A stretch of DNA of 64,000 bases from Palsa-147 sp963771905 (lineage in GTDB: Bacteria > Acidobacteriota > Terriglobia > Acidiferrales > UBA7541). Below are positions 1-9,000 of this stretch, one piece after another. The notes under the pieces were generated by a model, which saw only the letters and a list, made by a program, of their open reading frames with translations, did not search any database and had not been told where the DNA came from. Positions within the stretch are counted from its first letter, which is position 1, and each line of letters opens with the position of its first letter. Location of the stretch: positions 1-64,000 of the forward strand of contig CAVYVI010000008.1 in NCBI GenBank assembly GCA_963771905.1, given 5' to 3'. The translations under genes and the position numbers were made by a program.

Positions 1-3000
1 TGCGGGCTGCTCAGCGCGTTGTCGGTGATCTTCACGCTGCCATAGTTCTGGCCTTTTTGTCTGGGCGTGAAAGTCACATAGATGAAGCAGGTCGCCGCCG
101 GCTGAAGTGTTTCCCCATTCATGCATGTCGTTCCATCCGCGGGACCGAAGCTGCCGCCGTAGGACAAGGTCGAAAGATCGAGCGCCGTAGTGCCGGCGCT
201 GGTCAGCGTCACCTTCTGCGCCGCGCTGGCCGTACCCGTCTTCTGTTTGCCGAAATTCAAGGAACTGGGATTGAGCGTGGCCCGCGGATTGATCACGGTC
301 GCGCTCAGCGGCACGATTAGAGGGCTCCCTGCCGCGTTGTAGGTGACAATCAGAGTTCCGGCCGGGTCTTGATTAGGTGTGACTGCGACAAAGCCCACGA
401 TGATCAGACAGCTCTTTCCCGCTCCGAGCGTCCCAAGGCAGAAACTGACCGGGATGAATTCGTTGACCGCATTGCCGGGCGAATTCGTTGTGACGCTTGT
501 GATCTTGATCGCGCCGCTGCCGGTGTTCGTCAGCGTCACGTTGCGGAGGAAAATCTGTCCGAAGTAGACGGTGCCAAAATTCACGCTCGAAGGGAATGCG
601 CTGACTGACGAGCTTGCGCTGGGGTTCACCGATTGGCTGACGCCAACGGAAACGCCGCTACTGAAGTTCGTGTCGCCGCTGTATGTTGCCGTCAGCGTCC
701 TCGACCCGGACGTGCTGAAAGCGATCGTGCAACTTCCGGCGCCTGACGCAAGCGTTCCGTTGCAGGACTCACCCGTCGTGGCATTTACCGTGACGCTCCC
801 GGTCGGAGTACCGGCTCCTGTCACCGTAAAGCCGATCGTGACCGTCTGGCCAATCGTCGAGGGATTGGGCAAGTTTGACGTTATTGTGGTCGTGCTTGCA
901 GCCTTGTTTACCGTCAGCGTGGTGCTGCCGTCGACGGCGCTGGTGAAGTTGGGGTCTCCGGCGTAACTATAACTGATCGTATAGGGCGAGGTGGAGGCTG
1001 GGATAGCGGTGGTCGGGAACGTCGTCGTCAAGAAGCTCCCGCTGGCTCCGATTGTAACGATCTGCGAGGCGGGTCCGATCGTGATCGTTACAGTTTCAGT
1101 GCTCGGCGGGAAGAGCGAACCAGCCGCGATCGTGCCTTTGAGCATAATCGTGCTCGTGCCGTACGTGATCGATTGCGACGAACTCAAATTGAGGAATGCC
1201 GTTGTCGCCTGCTGCACTGTAATTGAGGAGATCGAAAGGACGGTCTCGTTGCCATTGACGGTCACCGTCGCAATATTCTCGTATTGACCGGCCCCCGCTG
1301 TCGCGCTCGTTACGTGCACGGTCGCCGTCGCGCCTGCGGCGAGGCTGGAAATCGAGCAAGTCAGCAGTTGGCTTCCGACGGCGCCGGTAATCGCGCACGT
1401 TCCCGGACCGCTGTAGATGGGACTGATGGTCCAATCGACGCCGGTCCCCGCCGGTAACGGATCGCTGAGTGTCACATTGGAGAGCGCCGTCGTGGTGGAT
1501 GGGTTGGTAACAATGTCCGTGAAACCGATGCCGCCGAAGAGGGCAACGCTTGTCGCGTCCGGCGTGTTGGTGACCGTGGGAGGCAGCACGGCAGGGAAGG
1601 CCACGACGACATCATTGAACTGTCGCGTGTATCCGCCGATTCCGGAGTCGATGACAGGCTCGGTCGGATTGAAGAACGTGGTGATGTCGTAGACGAATTG
1701 GCAGAAGATCGCCGGGCTAGTTGGCGACCCGTTGATATCCATCGCGGTGGTGCAACTGGTGCCGTAAGGATCTGTAGTGTTCACCTGGGAATCCGGGTCG
1801 TCGAACAGCCGCAGATTGTTGGCCTGATAGATTGCCGGTGGCGTGTACGCTTCGTTGTTCCATGTGACGGTCCACGCTACAGGGCCTTCATAATAGCTAG
1901 CCGGCGGCTCTTGTCCCGGAGTCGGTGTGCACGTGCTGCCGCTCGGCACACAATAATAAACGCTGTAGAAGACGCAGTTTCCATTCGCGTAGGCGTCGCA
2001 TTGCGGCACGATCGACCCGCCGCTTCCGTCCGAGCCATAGTTGAAGAAATTGGTGAAGCGGCAATCGAAATCGTTGAGGACCGTATTGTTCATTTCGCAA
2101 TCACCGTTCGCCTGGCTCAGCGGCACTTCCGTCGCCGTCACAACCATCGTGAACGGTGTTGTCACAGAGGGAACTGACAACGTGACAGAGTGTGCGTTGG
2201 GATCCGTGCACGGATTCGTATTCGATGGGCAGTTGAACGGAGCGGTTTGTGCCGGGCTCGACGGCGTGAACGGCGGCAAAATAACCGTTACGGGCAGTGG
2301 GACAAACGACGCGGTGACATTTTCCGCTCCATTCACCTGAACGGTGCATGTCAGACTCGTTCCGCAGGATTGAGCCGCTCCGCCCCAGCCTCCAAACGTC
2401 GAGGGTGAAGTTGGAGAGGCCGTCAGCATTTCGTTGAACCCGGTGCTGAAGGGCGCCGAGCAGGTGCCTGATGCGATGCCCGCGGTGTCCGTGCACTCGA
2501 TCGTTTGTCCACTGTCGAAGACGGATCCGCTGCCGCTTCCCGCGAATGAAACCGTCAAGCTCGAGGTCGAAGCGATGACCGTTTGGGTTGTGCCGGCAGT
2601 GGTACTGCTGCCGTTGAAATTGGTGTCTCCGCCATAGCTGGCCGTAAGCGTCCACATTCCCGCGGTCGACAAAGTGACCGAGCAACTTCCCGCGCCGCCA
2701 CTAAGCAGTCCCGAGCAAGTGACGGTGTTGGGGCTCTGGGTTGCAGTCACGGTGACGCTGCCTGTCGGAGTGCCGCCGCCCGCTACCAGGAAGCCGACAG
2801 AAACAGGATTGCCGGCCGTTGAAGTACTCGGCGTGTTCGACGTAATCGTAGTCGTGCTGCTGGCTTTTTGCGCTGTCACGGTTTGCGAGATCGATCCGGC
2901 GGCGCTGTAATCGGTATTGCCGGCTTGTGAAGCGGTCAGCATGCAAGTCCCAGTTCCACTCGTCATCGTCACCGTGCCGCTCGAAAGCGAACACACTCCC

Positions 3001-6000
3001 GAAGGCGTAATTGTTACGAGCAATCCGGACGACGCCGTCGCGGAGACGCCGAACGAACTATTGTAGATGGCAGTCGAGGCAACAGCAGGGAACGTGATCG
3101 TCTGCGACGCCGGGGTAACCGTCAGCGTGGTGCTCGTATCGGTGACGGCCGGGAAGTTGGTTTCTCCCGCAAAGCTATACGTGATGACGTAGGGAGTGGA
3201 CGAGGCCGGAATCGCGGCGGTAGAGAATGGCGCACTAAAAACGCCACCCGTTCCGACGGTTGCGGACACCGCGATGCTGTCGATGGAGATCGAGACCGTC
3301 CCACCGACCGGATATGTCGATCCGTTTGAAATTATTCCACCCAACGTGACCGAACCTGTGCCATATGGAATTGACTGCGACGCCGTGAGGCCGGTGAAAG
3401 TCGTTGCCCCTCCTCCGACGGTGATGGTGGCGCTGCTCGTCAGCGTTGCGTTATTCGTCGACGTGACCGTTGCCGTATTCGCAAGCGTGGCGTTGCCGGA
3501 GGTTCCGCTGCTTACATGCACGCTCGCGCCGATCGCCGGCGCCAAATTGCCAATCGAGCAGCTCAGAACCTGGGTCCCCACCGCGCCAGTGATCGTGCAA
3601 GTTCCTTGTCCGGTATACGCAGGGCTGATCGTCCAATCGACGCCCGTACCTGCTGGCAACGGGTCGTTGATTGTGACTCCCTCGGCCGTTCCCGTTCCCG
3701 CATTCGTGCTATTGCTCACCGTGATGGTGAAGCCGATGGTGCTGCCGACCGTCACCGACGTTGCGTCCGCTGTCTTCTGGAGGCTGAGATTGGGCGCCGC
3801 TGTCGCGCTTCCGAGCGGGAAGGCCACAATCACATCATTAAACTGACGCGTGTAGCCGCCAATGCCGGAGTCGATGACGCCCGGCGTCTGATTGAAGAAT
3901 GTGGTGATATCGAATACGAATTGGCAATAAATCGCCGGGCTTGTGGGCGAGCCGGCGAGATTCATCGGCGTCGTGCAATCGGTCCCGTAAGGCGTGGTTG
4001 TCGAGACTTCGTAATCGGGATCGTCATACAGACGCGGAGTCGTCTGATACGGATAGTTGGTCGGCGGAAGGAACAACTCATAGTTCCATGTGACGGTCCA
4101 CAACACCGGGCTCGCATAGTCGCCGGACGGCGGTTCTTGTCCGCGAGTGGGCAAACACGGACCGGCCTCCTGCGGCACGCAGTAGTAGACACTGTAGAAA
4201 ACGCAGTTCCCGTTCGCATACGCATCGCACTGCGGCACGATCGCGTCGCCATCCTCGAGGATTTCATACGTGAAGTAGCTCGTGAACCGGCAATCCAGGT
4301 CGTTGAGGACCGTGTTGCCGTTCTCGCAATCTCCATTTGCCTGGCTGAGCGGGACTTCGGTCGCTGTCACCGCAAGCGTGAACGGCGAATTCACCGTAGG
4401 GACCATCAATGTAAGCGAATGCGCGTTAGGGTCCATGCACGGATTTGTGTTCGACGGACAATCGAACGCTGCGGTCTCCGTCACGTTCGATCCCGCCGCG
4501 AACGGCAGGGTAATGGTTGTGGGCGGCGGAGTGAACGAGGCCGTAACAGATTGCGCAGCGCTCATCGTCACCGGGCATGGCGACGTTGTTCCGGAGCTCG
4601 TGCAAGCTCCGCCCCAGCCGGCGAATGTCGAGGGCGACGTTGCCGTGGCCGTCAAATTCACCACGGACCCGCTCTGGTAATTGCCCGAGCAGTTTCCGGT
4701 CACAACTCCGGCCGTGTCCGTGCAATCGATCTGGCCCAGATCGTCGGTGACCACGCCGCTGCCGGTTCCCAAGTCGGAAACGTTTAGCGCGAATGAGCCA
4801 GCGCTGGAGGTCGTTACCATCAGAACCACCGACTCGGTGTTGTACATTACCGTCCAGCCCAAACCGGATCCGAGACTGGGCGAGTTGATAGACGAAAATG
4901 TTCCGGTGATCGAACCTGCCGTCAGGACGGTGAACTGATTGCCGGACATCGGAGTGAGGCCGTTGAGTTCGATATTAAGCGCCCCATTCAGTGACGCATT
5001 TCCCCCGACGCTGAGCACCGAATTCTGGGGCGTTTCCGTTGTGCCCGCAAGCACCACATCGTAAGCGCCGCTCGCGGTTTGGGCATATGTGTTTCCACCA
5101 GCGACTGAAATTGTTCCGAGGTTCGGCGAGCCATCAGGCAGAACTGTGCCCGAATTGCTGATCGGAGTATTGATCTCCATCACTCCAGACCCGGTTGATT
5201 CAACCAATCCTAGATTCGTAAACGGATTGGCAGAGTCAATCAGGAGCGTGTGTCCGGCGGTGTCGTTCGCGTTAACCACTCCCGCCGCCTGGTTCGTGAA
5301 CACCAGCCCGTTGTTCCCAATCTCTCCGGCTCCCTGAATTGTGTTGTTCACATTCGTCAGCGAGCCGGCGGCTTCCTGGTTGATGTAGGGACGTCCGCCG
5401 GTGCTCTGCATCATCGTCAGCGTTCCGCCGCCGGTGAGCGTCACGGCCGCATCGATCTCCAACTGCGTATTGTTGGCCGCGCTGATGAGCAGGAGCGTCC
5501 CGGTGTTGTTGATCGTGCCTACCAGGGTCGTATCACTGTTGTTCTGTCCCGTGTACGTTCCCATGATCGTCAATTGCCCGTGCGTCGCCCCGTCCAGCGT
5601 GGCGTTCAAACCGGCCGGGGTCTCGAACGTGCCGCCGTTGTTGGTTATCGTGCCGCCTTGAATCGGCGCGCTGCTGTAGAGTTCCGCCGTTGCCGTGCTT
5701 CCGATCACCGTGATGTTTCCAGATTGATTGTTAATGGCAGCGGTGATCTCTAAGAGTCCTTTGCCTGTGGCTTCAATCAATCCCAAGTTGATCGAGGCAT
5801 TGTCGATGAGGATAGGATTCCCGTTGGTATCGTTCGCGTTGACCACTCCGCCCGCTTGGTTCGTGAATACAAGCCCGTTGTTCCCAATCTCTCCGGCTCC
5901 CTGAATCAGGTTGTTCATGTTCGTCAGTGAGCCGCTGGCCTCCTGGTTGATGTAGGGACGTCCGACGCCGCCCTGCATCATTGTCAGCGTTCCGCTGCCG

Positions 6001-9000
6001 GTCAGCGTCACCGCTCCATCCATCTCTAACTGCGTGTTGTTGCCGACGCTGCTGAGCAGGAGCGTCCCGGTGTTATTGATCGTGCCTATCAAGGTCGTAT
6101 CGCTGTTGTTCAGTCCCGTATACGTTCCCACGAGCGTCAATTGCCCGTGCGTCGATCCATCCAGCGTGGCGTTCAAACCGGCCGGAGTCTCGAACGTCCC
6201 GCCGTTGTTGGTTATCGTTCCGCCTTGAATCGGCGCGCTGCTGTAGATTTCCGCCGTTGCCGTACTTCCGATTACCGTGATATTTCCAGTTTGATTGTTG
6301 ATGGCCGCCGTGACTTCTAAGAGTCCTTTGCCCGTGACTTCAATCAATCCCAAGTTGGTCGAGGCGTTGTCGATGAGGATGGGATTCCCGTTGGTATCGT
6401 TCGCGTTGACCACTCCGCCCGCTTGGTTCGTGAATACAAGCCCGTTGTTCCCAATCTCTCCGGCTCCCTGAATCATGTTGTTCACGTTCGTCAGTGAGCC
6501 GCTGGCTTCCTGGTTGATGTAGGGACGTCCGGCGCCGCTCTGCATCATTGTCAGCGTCCCGCTGCCGGTCAGAATCACCGCCGCATCGATCTCCAGCTGG
6601 GTGTTGTTCCCCGCGGCGCTGAGCAGGAGCGTTCCGGTGTTATTGATCGTGCCCATCACGGTCGTATCGCTGTTGTTCTGACCCGTGTATGTCCCGACGA
6701 TCGTTAGCTGTCCGTATGTCGCCGTCCCGTCCAGCGTGGCGTTCAAACCGGCCGGGGTCTCGAACGTGGCGCCGCCGCTGCTCGTTATCGTCCCACCGTG
6801 AATCGCCGCGCTACTCGAGATTTCCACGGTTGCCGTGCTTCCAATCGCCTTGATGTTCGCGCCGGTATTGGTCACGGCTGCGGTAATTTCAAGAACGCCG
6901 GTTCCGGTCGCTTCGTACAATCCCAAGTTGGTTGAGGCGTTGTCGATGAGAATGGCATTCCCGCTGGTGTCGTTCGCGTTGACCACTCCCGCCGCTTGAT
7001 TCGTGAATGCAAGCCCGTTGTTCCCAATCTCTCCAGCTCCCTGAATTAAGTTGTTCACATTCGTCAGTGAACCGCTGGCCTCCTGGTTGATGTAAGGACG
7101 TCCGCCCGTGCTGCTGCCCTGCATCATCGTCAGCGTTCCGCCGCCGGTCAGCATCACGGCCGCATCGATCTCCAACTGCGTGTTGTTGGCCGCGCTGCTC
7201 AGCAGGAGCGTCCCGGTGTTATTGATCGTGCCTACCAGGGTCGTATCGCTGTTGTTCTGTCCCGTGTACGTCCCGACAATCGTCAATTGCCCGTGAGTCG
7301 CTCCGTCCAGCGTGGCGTTCGCACCGCCCGGGGTCTCGAGCGTCCCGCCGCTGTTGGTTATCGTTCCCCCTTGAATCGGCGCGCTGCCGTAGATCTCCAC
7401 CGTCGCCGTGCTGCCGGTCGCCGTGATATTTCCAGATTGATTGTTGATAGCGGCTGTGACCTCTAAGACACCCTTGCCCGTTGCTTCATACAATCCTAGG
7501 TTGGTCGAGGCATTGTCGATGAGGAGCGGGTTCCCGTTGGTATCGTTCGCGTCGACGGTCCCGCCCGCCTGATTCGTGAAGACCAGCCCGTTGTTCCCAA
7601 TCTCTCCGGCTCCCTGAATCAGGTTGTTCACGTTCGTTAGTGAGCCGCTGGCCTCCTGGTTGATGTAAGGACGTCCGCCGGTGCCCTGCGTCATCGTCAG
7701 CGTCCCGCCGCCAGTCAGAGTCACCGCCCCGTTGACTTCAAACTGCGTGTTGTTGGCCGCGCTCACGAAATTGATCAGGCCCGAGTTCGAAATGGCGCCC
7801 GCAACGGCAAGGGTCTGGTCGTTGGAAACAATCAGCGTGTCACCCTTGTCGATATATAGGTTGCCGACGTTGACGGAGATATCGAGCGTGACTTGGGAAT
7901 TGACGCTCGTGTTCCCGGCGTCGATGCACACGTTGACGCTCGAGCTGTTGGGAGGAGTGCCTCCTGTCCATTTCGTGCCATCGCTCCAATTCCCGTTGCC
8001 TCCGAGCCAATTTATCGTCGTTCCGGTGCAATTCGTGGTCGTCGGCACGCCAGTTGTGATGAAGGTTGCCGTCACCGATTCAGCGGAATTCATGGTGACA
8101 ACGCATGTGCTCGTACCCGAGCACGCGCCGCTCCAGCCCAAGAACGTCGAGCCCGCACTCGGCGTCGCCGTCAGGGTCACCACGGTTCCCGGCGAATAGC
8201 TGCCCAAGCACGTCGACGTGCAATTGATCTCCGCCGAAGTGTCCGTCACAGTGCCACTTCCCGCGCCGGCGAATGTGACCGTGAGGGTCTCCGGATCTCC
8301 TGCCGATGTAAGTCCGATGAGATTGACGATCTGCTGCGCGCCGGATACGCCGCCGGAATTGTCCGTCACGACGAGTTCTGCAGGTTCGTTATTGGGAGTC
8401 GAGGGCTTAAAATCGACGTAGATCGAACACGATGACTTTGGCGCCAGCGTGCCGGAGAGCTCGCTGCAACTGTCCGCTGTTTCGGCGAAGTCCGCGGAAT
8501 ATGTCCCGGTAATCGCAATACTGAAATCCAGCGGTGCGCCGCCATCGTTGCTCATGATCGTAAAGTCCGTGCCACTCGTGACACCTTCCGGCGTTGGACC
8601 CACCACGAGAGAGAGATTCGGGATGCTTTGGTCAAGAATGAAAGCGATGGGCGGCGCTACGAGGAATCCGTAGGCCGCAATCGTTCCGACGAGGGGAGCG
8701 GTTTGACCGCCCGTGATTGTCGCCGTGGCTTCTTCGCCGTCGGTGGCATAGGCGTAGAGAATGTGAAAGCCGGGTGTGAGCGCTGCTGTTGTGCCGGTGA
8801 ACGTCACAGGGCTGGTCACTGGGATCACCAGCTTCGCCGCCGCCCAGGGACCCTGCCAGGTGTCCACTTGAAAGAAAACGCCGTCGGGAGCGTTGCCCGT
8901 GAGCGTATTCGTAGCTGTAAAAGTGAACGATGGGGTCTCGCTGGTTGTCTCGTTCCCGGTGAGGGGCGTGATGGCCGTCTGAAGCGCATTCGTTTGGACC

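Noticed and set aside
4930..7850. Tandem repeats considered as a CRISPR array
   Set aside because: The unit is ~570 bp, coding and in frame; no 25-40-nt repeats with unique spacers.
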